From Candidatus Finniella inopinata (GTDB lineage Bacteria > Pseudomonadota > Alphaproteobacteria > Paracaedibacterales > CAIULA01): a stretch of 64,000 nt of DNA. This document shows, piece by piece, positions 53,728 through 60,810 of this stretch. The stretch's first letter is position 1; each line of letters begins with the position of its first letter. Made by a program: the position numbers and the translations under genes. The notes below the pieces were generated by a model. The model made no database searches, was not told where the DNA came from, and was given only the letters and a program-made list of their open reading frames with translations. The stretch is taken from the NCBI RefSeq assembly GCF_004210305.1, contig NZ_SCFB01000005.1, forward strand, positions 228,863 to 292,862. Reading direction: 5' to 3'.

Positions 53728-54843
53728 ATGAAAAAAATCTATTTATTTTTAATACTGCTAAAATCGTGTTCTATACTTCATGCATCAAATATGGGACATG
53801 ATGTTGAATCTGAAGCTTCCAGCTCAACTTCTGCGGCACCGTCATCTTCAACAAAATGCCAAGATTTTTCTTGGATTGTAGAACGACCCTACACGATTGT
53901 AAAAGGCAACGAGCATAACAGCGGCGCTTCAGTCGACACGTATGGTTTTAACGATAGAAACAATAACTTTTCTCTGGTTCTTGCCAATGAACTGTATGGT
54001 GTTTCAGAAGAAGAGTGCGAAGCAAAAAGAGCCTCCATAAGCCAAAAAATGAAGCAGGCGTTTCATTCCCCTGAACCAGAGATAGAGGAGGGGATCCCCC
54101 TCATAACTCATCGTATATGGATAACATCCGCGGACAGTCCCGTTGAGGCTTCCACAGAAAGGTTGGGCATTTATCTTAAAAGCCTTAAAAAACTTCAATC
54201 TAAGGCGTGGACTCATCATTTTTGGTGCATAAATAAAAACAAAATTCCCCAAACCATTCAAACTTTACAGGCATCTGAGGTCCCGATAGTCATTCATGAG
54301 TTAGAAGAAATTTATGCAAAAATGAAGGTGAAACACATATTTGATGCCTATTATGAAGATAAACAGTTCTGCCTGGCCAGCGATATAGCAAGGCAAGAAG
54401 TCATTTATTTATATGGGGGGCTTTATTCAGACCTAGGCGCAGATTTTTTAACGGATCTGGAACCTTTTTTAAATAAGTATACGTATATATTTTGGTACAA
54501 TGGCCTTTACATAGATCAAACATTTTTTGGTTACCGTCAATTTGATACTATAGCCGAAATATTTTTTAATAATTTAAAGCGTTTACCCAAAATGCCAAAA
54601 CAAATTAAAAACCTAACAAGCAAGCAGGACTGGAAATCTCAAATATGGGGTTCCGGTGCCCATTTTATGACGTTGTTTGATGTGTTTAGCACACCCAAAG
54701 ATAGATTCCTTTTGGTGCCAGAAGGTTCAAAAAGCATCGTTCAAATTAACCACGCAGGCTCTTGGTTAGGCAGAGAAAAAAGTGGCAACAAACCACTTAC
54801 TGAATCAACTTTAGACATCATGGAGCTGAAAGTGGCAGCTTAA
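53728..54843 (+). CDS. Exported glycosyltransferase (DXD sugar-transferase/LCT-like fold)
   Basis: 371 residues. A signal peptide (MKKIYLFLILLKSCSILHA/S) and a Ser-rich linker (residues 27-42) precede a glycosyltransferase of the OCH1/TcdB-like 'Gly_transf_sug' type. IPLITHRIWI (123-132) is the usual entry strand, and SDIARQEVIYLYGGLY (219-233) the conserved helix before the metal site. The metal motif, normally DxD right after GG-x-Y, reads SDLGAD (D235, D239), which is atypical. An exported enzyme of this type would act outside the cytoplasm, plausibly on host proteins, as large clostridial toxins do. Its stop overlaps the ABC-F gene end. Confidence 0.75.
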   Translation: MKKIYLFLILLKSCSILHASNMGHDVESEASSSTSAAPSSSTKCQDFSWIVERPYTIVKGNEHNSGASVDTYGFNDRNNNFSLVLANELYGVSEEECEAKRASISQKMKQAFHSPEPEIEEGIPLITHRIWITSADSPVEASTERLGIYLKSLKKLQSKAWTHHFWCINKNKIPQTIQTLQASEVPIVIHELEEIYAKMKVKHIFDAYYEDKQFCLASDIARQEVIYLYGGLYSDLGADFLTDLEPFLNKYTYIFWYNGLYIDQTFFGYRQFDTIAEIFFNNLKRLPKMPKQIKNLTSKQDWKSQIWGSGAHFMTLFDVFSTPKDRFLLVPEGSKSIVQINHAGSWLGREKSGNKPLTESTLDIMELKVAA

Positions 54844-56246
54844 TTCAAACAATAATACGCCTCCACGCCGATGGCCTTCAAAAAGTCATCGTCGTGAGAG
54901 ATAGCAATCAGGGTGCCGGGATACCCCTTCAATATCTGAACAACATGGTCACGTGTCTCCAGATCTATGTTGTTGGTCATTTCATCTAAAATTAACAGTT
55001 TTGGTGTTTTGGCCCCGATCTGAGCCAGGCTAAGCCTTGCTTTCTCGCCACCCGACAAGCTTGAAACCAAAGCATTTACTTCCTCATTCTTGCGAAATAA
55101 AAAATCGTTTAAATGACGGCGGATATCGGCATGAGACCAGGTTGGCGCCAAATCATGGATCATACCCAATACTGTCTTTTGAGGGTCAAGAGTCTCATAA
55201 TGCTGATCAAGAATACCGATATCATCACGTTTGGGAATATGCCATTGTCCAGATTTCGTAACCCGCGCATCCCCCAAAATGGCCCTAATCAGGGTTGATT
55301 TGCCGCTGCCATTATCGCCCACAATAGCCAGCCGGTCTCCGGCAAAAAGGGACACGGTGATGTTATCAACAATGGGCGCATCATAACCCACACTTCCCTC
55401 GTTAATCGATACGATGGTTCGATCCCCTATATCTGCCGCAGTTAAAGAAAACTTTGGTTTCAGAATCTCCGGCAGACGCAGTTCAGAAAGCCTGTCGGTC
55501 AGACCTTGTTTTTTATCTCGAATGGCGTTTTTTTTCTTTCCAGACGTTTCAATCGCCCGTCGAGCCTTTTCATCAGAAACAATCGTAGGCCATTTCCGAT
55601 CTTGAATAGACTTTTCCCCCCGTTGGTTACTTTTCTTTGTCCGTTCCTGTTCTTTCATCAAGTCCTGATGCGCTTCCTTCTTTTGGCGATCGAGAGACGA
55701 TAATTCTTTTTCAATAGCTCCCCGCTTAATACTGATTTCACGTCTGTAGTCCTCGTAATTGCCCGAAAAAATATGAACCCGACCATTATCGATATGCCAC
55801 AGCGCATCAACACAACGGTGAAGCAATTCTGTATCATGAGAGACAACAACCAACGTACCTGGAAACGAACGCAGCATGCGCATCAATGATTGCCGATTTT
55901 TGCGATCCAGATGATTTGTGGGTTCATCCAAAAGCAACAGTGTGGGGTCAATTGCCAGCGCCTGGGTTAAGGCCGCATTGAGACGTTGCCCCCCGCTAAG
56001 GGATTCATAATCCTCGATGACCTGAGCTACGTAACCGGTCCGCACGTCATCCGGAACCTTGATATGACCATCGGTCGGTTCTGTGAACCGTTGCAGCATT
56101 TTCAGCAAGGTTGATTTACCACTGCCATTTTGGCCGATAATGCCAATGCGGCTGCCATAGACTATGGTCGTATTGAAGTTTTCAAAACAGGTTTTGTGGG
56201 GAAAGGAAAGGCCAACGTTGACGAATTCAATCAGTTTATGGGTCAT
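54840..56246 (-). CDS. ABC-F family ATPase (ribosomal protection/antibiotic resistance type)
   Basis: 468 residues, soluble, with two ABC domains. ABC1 has GQNGSGKST, LSGGQ and LLLLDEPTNHLD; ABC2 has GDNGSGKST, LSGGEKARLSLAQ and LLILDEMTNNID. They are joined by a basic linker (about residues 185-260) corresponding to the P-site tRNA interaction motif. ABC1 is compact: only about 40 residues separate Walker A from the signature, so its helical subdomain is shortened. ABC-F proteins bind the ribosomal E site; resistance-type members displace antibiotics. The upstream leader resembles a ribosome-sensing attenuator, which supports the resistance role. EttA-type housekeeping function is the alternative. 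Confidence 0.88.
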   Translation of the reverse strand: MTHKLIEFVNVGLSFPHKTCFENFNTTIVYGSRIGIIGQNGSGKSTLLKMLQRFTEPTDGHIKVPDDVRTGYVAQVIEDYESLSGGQRLNAALTQALAIDPTLLLLDEPTNHLDRKNRQSLMRMLRSFPGTLVVVSHDTELLHRCVDALWHIDNGRVHIFSGNYEDYRREISIKRGAIEKELSSLDRQKKEAHQDLMKEQERTKKSNQRGEKSIQDRKWPTIVSDEKARRAIETSGKKKNAIRDKKQGLTDRLSELRLPEILKPKFSLTAADIGDRTIVSINEGSVGYDAPIVDNITVSLFAGDRLAIVGDNGSGKSTLIRAILGDARVTKSGQWHIPKRDDIGILDQHYETLDPQKTVLGMIHDLAPTWSHADIRRHLNDFLFRKNEEVNALVSSLSGGEKARLSLAQIGAKTPKLLILDEMTNNIDLETRDHVVQILKGYPGTLIAISHDDDFLKAIGVEAYYCLN

Positions 56247-56250
56247 AAAT

Positions 56251-56330
56251 ATTCTCTCAAAATAATCAAAAGGGAGTTTGAAAAACGTGTCGCCCTTTGA
56301 ATCAGGGCGTTATTGAGAGATAATTTTCAT
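56251..56330 (-). promoter_or_regulatory. Leader peptide and attenuator of the ABC-F gene
   Basis: On the minus strand an ATG at 56330 opens a six-codon frame, Met-Lys-Ile-Ile-Ser-Gln-stop (56330-56310), preceded by TAGG. Its stop abuts a perfect GC hairpin (CGCCCT/AGGGCG, 56309-56291) followed by TTTTT at 56285-56281. The leader codons TCTCTCAA (56320-56313) are perfectly complementary to TTGAGAGA (56260-56253), which contains the GAGAG ribosome-binding site of the ABC-F gene. A ribosome paused on the leader would free that site. Confidence 0.6.
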
Positions 56331-56612
56331 GATACCTATAAACCTAATATTATGACTTGAAAAAATTCTGATTGTACTGCATCGGACTGCAAATTTCCAC
56401 ATTTTAGAACGTTTCGAATAGAATGGGATGTAGGATAGTGGTTTGCGTGGGAAAGGCCTTACAGTATCTCAAACATTCAAAAACAAGGCTTTTAAAAAAA
56501 GCGGAACTTCAGTTTTTCTAAAATTTAAATAAGAAATATATTTTTTTTACGCATATCTAAATTTGTCTATTTTAGGTAGGGTTTGGTCGATCTTAAATAC
56601 CAGGAGAATATC
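56331..56612. other. Intergenic region between divergent ABC-F and secreted-protein genes
   Basis: AT-rich, no gene seen. It must hold the two divergent promoters, but no convincing -35/-10 pair could be chosen by eye. Confidence 0.3.
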
Positions 56613-57194
56613 ATGAAGAAAACTACTTTAGGCCTCTCTTTATTGCTGGCATTGCAAATAAGCAGCGCCGCTGTTGGTGGGGCATATTCAACATCGATGG
56701 GCCCATCCCAACCAACACCTTCTTCTAACCCCGTTATCAAACTCAATTCTGAAACAGCTTTGCTGTATGTTCGTAATGAAAATAAAACCCCTATTGTTGT
56801 TCTCTTTAAACCCCAGTTAATCGAGGACGATCCTTCGGTAAACTCAAATAATCGGATTACAGATGTAAGAAGAGCTGGCTTTATGAGCCTGAAATTGCCA
56901 CCAAATTCATTCATCCAGATTGTCGTTGAGAAAAAAATCTTGGGACGTGATGTTAATCTGTTTTCAGTGACGGGGGAGGCTGACGTTGGCGGACCTTTGG
57001 GGACAGCCAACAATCTTAGTTATGGTAAAATTTATATTATAAAATTTACTGAAAATGCTTTCGGGACGAGTTGTTTTGCAGAAGCGTTAGATGAGCCCAT
57101 TAAAGATTTCCCACAGGTTCAGGCATCAGGTGTCGAAACACGTTTAGAATTACCCAAGGCCGAGGGAGCCCCCACACCTCATTCTCCCTTATGA
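56613..57194 (+). CDS. Small hypothetical exported protein
   Basis: 193 residues from the ATG at 56613, which has AGGAG six bases upstream; the open frame extends 10 codons further without a ribosome-binding site. Signal peptide MKKTTLGLSLLLALQISSAA, then a domain rich in beta-strand-like stretches (TALLYVRNENKTPIVVLFKP, FIQIVVEKK, KIYIIKFTENAFG) and a Pro-rich C-terminus (EGAPTPHSPL). Not recognised. Possibly a small periplasmic or surface protein. Confidence 0.65.
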   Translation: MKKTTLGLSLLLALQISSAAVGGAYSTSMGPSQPTPSSNPVIKLNSETALLYVRNENKTPIVVLFKPQLIEDDPSVNSNNRITDVRRAGFMSLKLPPNSFIQIVVEKKILGRDVNLFSVTGEADVGGPLGTANNLSYGKIYIIKFTENAFGTSCFAEALDEPIKDFPQVQASGVETRLELPKAEGAPTPHSPL

Positions 57195-57235
57195 AGTTCG
57201 ACCAGGGGGATGAGGGGGTTAAGGGGGCGCCTACC

Positions 57236-58051
57236 CTAAAACCACTTTAAGAAGTCTTTCAAAATGTGCATGACGACTTCGCTGACGATCAAAAGGATAA
57301 TGACCCACTCCAACCGTGAGGAGTGGGCATGTTTCAGTTCATTCGACAAGATGTCATATAATTCGTGAATGACGTCCAAACGACGATTCAAAATATCAAG
57401 CCGTGTCGTGATGTCCATATACTGCGAGGCCATGTGATAATAGGGCTCGTACCGGGGGCGGCGCCAAAAAAATTCAGGGGTATCCAAGATATCGCTGTGC
57501 AGGTTAATCGAATTGCGTTCAGCAAACAGGGCGCCAATTTTTTGCGATATTTTCTTGCGCGATAAAGAGATCTTTCCCTTTGCAGCCAATTCGGCTGGCA
57601 GATTGCGGGTATTCTGAATGGTGGCTTCAATGGAGTTTTCAAAAACATCAAGTTTTACAGACTGCGATAAACCATGGGCCATGGATAATTTAATTAATAC
57701 ATCGTCGCTGTCTAACACAATTTCATCGTCTTCTTCATTAATGGTTGTCTCGGAACCATAAACAAAATGCGACGCCTCATAGATATAATCGGGCAGGGGA
57801 TTTTGTTCATAGGGCTTTAGATCTTGGACATATTGAAGCTCTTCTTCTTCGCTGAAATTCCAAAATACGATGCAACCATACGTGAAATAAAAAATCTCTC
57901 CGGTCGACTTTGAACCATCTTCTGTGTCGTGGTCTTTGTGAACATGAATAACATTATCGTAGAATTTTGGGTCCAGTCCCTCGGTCCGTAGGTACCTGGA
58001 AAAGTCATCAATGTTGTAATTCTCTGCTGTACAGTAAGAGGAACAGCGCAT
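57236..58051 (-). CDS. RMD1/YagE (DUF155) family membrane-anchored protein
   Basis: 271 residues. The segments GEIFYFTYGCIVFWNFSEEEE, DDVLIKLSMAHGLSQSVKLDVFE, SRKKISQKIGALFAERNSINLHSDILDTPEFFW and DITTRLDILNRRLDVIHELYDIL are diagnostic of the family that includes yeast Rmd1/Rmd8 and mitochondrial RMND1. One transmembrane helix near the C-terminus (WVIILLIVSEVVMHIL) anchors it. In mitochondria RMND1 supports translation; the bacterial role is not known. The presence of this gene fits an alphaproteobacterium. Confidence 0.85.
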   Translation of the reverse strand: MRCSSYCTAENYNIDDFSRYLRTEGLDPKFYDNVIHVHKDHDTEDGSKSTGEIFYFTYGCIVFWNFSEEEELQYVQDLKPYEQNPLPDYIYEASHFVYGSETTINEEDDEIVLDSDDVLIKLSMAHGLSQSVKLDVFENSIEATIQNTRNLPAELAAKGKISLSRKKISQKIGALFAERNSINLHSDILDTPEFFWRRPRYEPYYHMASQYMDITTRLDILNRRLDVIHELYDILSNELKHAHSSRLEWVIILLIVSEVVMHILKDFLKWF

Positions 58052-58197
58052 AACCAGCCTGTCTATGGAATTGGTTTTTCTTTGGCTCTATTATGGTGAA
58101 CTATGGGGGGAAAAAGCAAGGGGATGTGATGAAAAAAAGATTTTCCTAAAATTTACTTAAAAAATTCTATGTATTATTTCCGGAATATTCTGTGAAA

Positions 58198-58262
58198 ATG
58201 AAAATTCAACTTGAAAAAATTAAGGATAGGCAATATATAAGGTTGTGTGTAGGAGATTTAGT
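58198..58262 (+). pseudogene. Possible severed 5' end of the ankyrin-repeat gene
   Basis: From ATG 58198, 22 codons (MKIQLEKIKDRQYIRLCVGDLV with a split Val codon) run to the left end of the ISAs1 element at 58263. If the element (58263-59717) is removed, this frame joins the ankyrin reading frame at 59718 with no stop. No strong ribosome-binding site is visible. Proposed from the geometry alone. Confidence 0.4.
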
Positions 58263-59717
58263 CATGGCGATTGCACTGAAAATTAGTTTAGTATTCTAAA
58301 AATTATTTCCTAATTTTTTATTCGGCTTTTCTGCTGTTCTATCCGTTGTTATTATTCTTTTTTCTCAATAAAGAAAAAGGAAACAGGGATGCAGTTATCA
58401 GATACTTTCCTCAAACATTTTGAACCTCTTGCCGATCCTCGTATTGATAACCACAACAAGCTTCACAAATTGCACGATATCTTGGTAATAACAATATTGG
58501 CCACAATTTGTGGCGCTGATAACTGGGTTGATATTAGTGAATTTGGCAAAGCCAAATACGATTGGTTATCAACATTTCTCGAGCTGCCTAATGGTGTGCC
58601 ATCTCATGATACTTTTGGCCGTGTGTTTTCCATACTTGACCCAGAGCAATTTGAATCCTGCTTTTATGCATGGATCAAGTCACTCTCTATCGATGTTAAT
58701 TCTGAGATTATTGCTATTGATGGAAAAACGCTACGGGGTTCTGGCAACAGAAGAAAAGAGAAAAAAGCCCTACACATTGTAAGTGCCTGGGCAAGCAATC
58801 AAAGTCTTCTTTTAGGGCAAGTTAAAACGGATGAAAAATCCAATGAAATTACAGCCATTCCAAAATTACTCAAGATGATTGATGTTACTGGTAGTACAGT
58901 CACCATTGACGCCATGGGTTGTCAGCAGTCAATTGCTGAAGAGATCTTAATTCAAGGTGCAGACTACGTATTAGCTCTAAAAGATAATCAACCGAAGCTT
59001 CATGAAATGGTCAAGGCAATTTTCCATATAGGAGAATCACGTCAGTACAAGAAGATGCTTAATCGACGGAAAGTAGAGAAGATCCATGATCATGGTCGCA
59101 TAGAAACACGTCGCTATACATTAGTATCAGCACGCGATCCGGCAGTATTTCAACTTCGTTGGCCTGGGTTAAAGGGTGTTGGCATGCTTGAAACAACACG
59201 CACAACTAATAATCAGGTTGAGCGTAGTACCCGCTACTTTCTAACAAGTTTAGCCTATGAAAATATTGATCAGTTTATGGTTGCTGTCAGAAAACACTGG
59301 AACATAGAAATTAACCTGCACTGGTCTTTGGATGTAGGTTTTAGGGAAGACCATAACCAGGTGCATGTTGGCCACGCGGCCAAGAATTTGGCTGTCATGA
59401 GACGTATTGCTTTGAATCTACTCAAGCAAGAAAAAACGAATAAACGAGGGGTGAGCTGTCGACGGAAGGTAGCAGGCTGGGACAACAAATACTTATTGAA
59501 AATTCTAACCGCTGACCACAATTTAAAGCGCGTTTGAGCGGATTGACTGATATAAACGGTAAGTCTTTTAAAGGGGAGGATAGTGTCTAAAAATAAAAAA
59601 AACAGGAAGTAGATCTCTCAAAACCTACAAAATCAAATCAATCTACAAAAGTTTGAGAAATAGCAGAAACCGTAATTTTAAAAACTAGGCTGAGGAGATG
59701 TCAGTGCAATCGCCATG
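58263..59717 (+). mobile_element. ISAs1-family insertion sequence
   Basis: 1455 bases bounded by a perfect 17-bp terminal inverted repeat, CATGGCGATTGCACTGA at 58263-58279 and its complement at 59701-59717, with one transposase gene inside. Size and single-ORF layout are right for the ISAs1 group. I see no target-site duplication in the immediate flanks (left ...ATTTAGT, right TATGACTT), so the insertion may be old or one end rearranged. The 160 bases after the transposase contain nothing else. Confidence 0.85.
58389..59537 (+). CDS. ISAs1 family transposase
   Basis: 382 residues, full length and uninterrupted. The N-terminal DDE_Tnp_1-associated domain (FEPLADPRIDNHNKLHKLHDILVITILATICGADNW) is followed by the RNase H-like catalytic domain. 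The likely DDE residues are D111 (AIDGKTLRGSGN), D174 (TIDAMGCQ) and E320 (WSLDVGFREDHNQVHVGHAAKNLAVMRR). The AAGGAAACAGGG upstream is a good ribosome-binding region. Looks capable of activity. Confidence 0.94.
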   Translation: MQLSDTFLKHFEPLADPRIDNHNKLHKLHDILVITILATICGADNWVDISEFGKAKYDWLSTFLELPNGVPSHDTFGRVFSILDPEQFESCFYAWIKSLSIDVNSEIIAIDGKTLRGSGNRRKEKKALHIVSAWASNQSLLLGQVKTDEKSNEITAIPKLLKMIDVTGSTVTIDAMGCQQSIAEEILIQGADYVLALKDNQPKLHEMVKAIFHIGESRQYKKMLNRRKVEKIHDHGRIETRRYTLVSARDPAVFQLRWPGLKGVGMLETTRTTNNQVERSTRYFLTSLAYENIDQFMVAVRKHWNIEINLHWSLDVGFREDHNQVHVGHAAKNLAVMRRIALNLLKQEKTNKRGVSCRRKVAGWDNKYLLKILTADHNLKRV

Positions 59718-60678
59718 TATGACTTGCACTATCAGCCCCGATGGGCAGGTTCTTTATTTTATGGCAGGCGGGGGAACAGCAAATCCCACACCCCTTACGC
59801 TTCAAAGGATTTGGCTGCCGGCTTATGACGAAACTGCATCTGACTTTATAAACGATGGAGACCTTCGTCAAGCTGTTGCAGACCGAAAATTAGATAGTGT
59901 AAAAAAGCTGCTTTCGGCTGGTGCTAACCCTTCTGCGTTTGATTCAACAGGATCCAATGCGTTACATGTTCTAGCCTCTCAATATCAACAATGCTTCCCC
60001 AACAGAGGTTCAACTCCAAAACCCTGGATGAATTGGCTGGATATGTGGGGTGCTATGGTTGGCAGAATTTCCTTAGGACATAAACCAGCCCCCCAACAAA
60101 TGTTAGCTTTTTTCCTGCACCCTAATCAGTATGGTGATACAGTCCTTCACACGGCTGCCAGGAATGCCGCGTGGGAAATGCTGTCATGGGCTATTGATTT
60201 GTGTAAAACGGCTGGCCTGTCACCCATGATTAAACGAATTCCAGGTGCTGGTGGTAATACAATCCTTCATACCATAATGGCCAATAATGATTTTGATAAG
60301 TCTGTGGATGGCTCTTGGACATTAGGCTTCGTTCAAGAATACTGCAAAAGGTTTTATGGGGATGCTGCTATGGTGCCCGTAGGTTCAATTCCAACAACAG
60401 GCTTCCCTGACATGTTTGCTATCACCAATTATGAAGGATGGCCCCCATTAGCTGTTTCTATGAAAGACAGGGAAAAACAACATGCTCGGTTGTATTACAA
60501 CACCGTTGTGTTAGAGGCAAAACTCTCCCCTGATCCAACCCTTGATGGCAGTGGTGAGCAGACTCAAGCGGCTTATTTTGATAATGCAGTAAGTTATATA
60601 CCAACCGATGACGTCCTAAGAACTACAGGGGGCGTGTTTTCATCATTCAGTGAATTAAAAACGCATTCTAAAAAATAA
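59698..60678 (+). CDS. Ankyrin-repeat protein, N-terminus probably replaced by the insertion sequence
   Basis: 326 residues as read. Ankyrin-type repeats are visible at about residues 48-90 (DLRQAVADRKLDSVKKLLSAGANPSAFDSTGSNALHVLAS), 140-170 (NQYGDTVLHTAARNAAWEMLSWAIDL) and 180-205 (GAGGNTILHTIMANNDF). The first seven codons lie inside the right inverted repeat of the ISAs1 element, and the ATG has its only purine-rich stretch directly touching it, too close to function as a ribosome-binding site. Ankyrin proteins of intracellular bacteria are often secreted effectors; no signal peptide is seen here. Expression of the present frame is doubtful. Confidence 0.7.
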   Translation: MSVQSPCMTCTISPDGQVLYFMAGGGTANPTPLTLQRIWLPAYDETASDFINDGDLRQAVADRKLDSVKKLLSAGANPSAFDSTGSNALHVLASQYQQCFPNRGSTPKPWMNWLDMWGAMVGRISLGHKPAPQQMLAFFLHPNQYGDTVLHTAARNAAWEMLSWAIDLCKTAGLSPMIKRIPGAGGNTILHTIMANNDFDKSVDGSWTLGFVQEYCKRFYGDAAMVPVGSIPTTGFPDMFAITNYEGWPPLAVSMKDREKQHARLYYNTVVLEAKLSPDPTLDGSGEQTQAAYFDNAVSYIPTDDVLRTTGGVFSSFSELKTHSKK

Positions 60679-60688
60679 AAACTTTCAT

Positions 60689-60726
60689 AGTCGGCTGGGT
60701 TGGGTCTTTCAGCCTAGCTGACTTTA
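60689..60726 (+). terminator. Rho-independent-like terminator after the ankyrin gene
   Basis: An 11-bp stem with two G-T pairs (AGTCGGCTGGG with CCTAGCTGACT) begins ten bases after the stop and is followed by TTTAAT. The T-run is short. Confidence 0.55.
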
Positions 60727-60753
60727 ATATGAATCATAAAAAAAACTGCTCGG

Positions 60754-60781
60754 TTGACAATAGCCGGCAGTCCTTTAACAT
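60754..60781 (+). promoter_or_regulatory. Putative promoter of the penicillin-binding protein gene
   Basis: TTGACA at 60754-60759 (perfect -35) and TAACAT at 60776-60781 with a 16-base spacer, about 30 bases before the start codon. Confidence 0.6.
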
Positions 60782-60810
60782 AAATAAAAATATATTTAAT
60801 TTTTCGTTAA

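Noticed and set aside
58255-59725. A target-site duplication around the ISAs1 element
   Set aside because: I compared both flanks directly outside the 17-bp inverted repeats and found no matching 8-10 base sequence.
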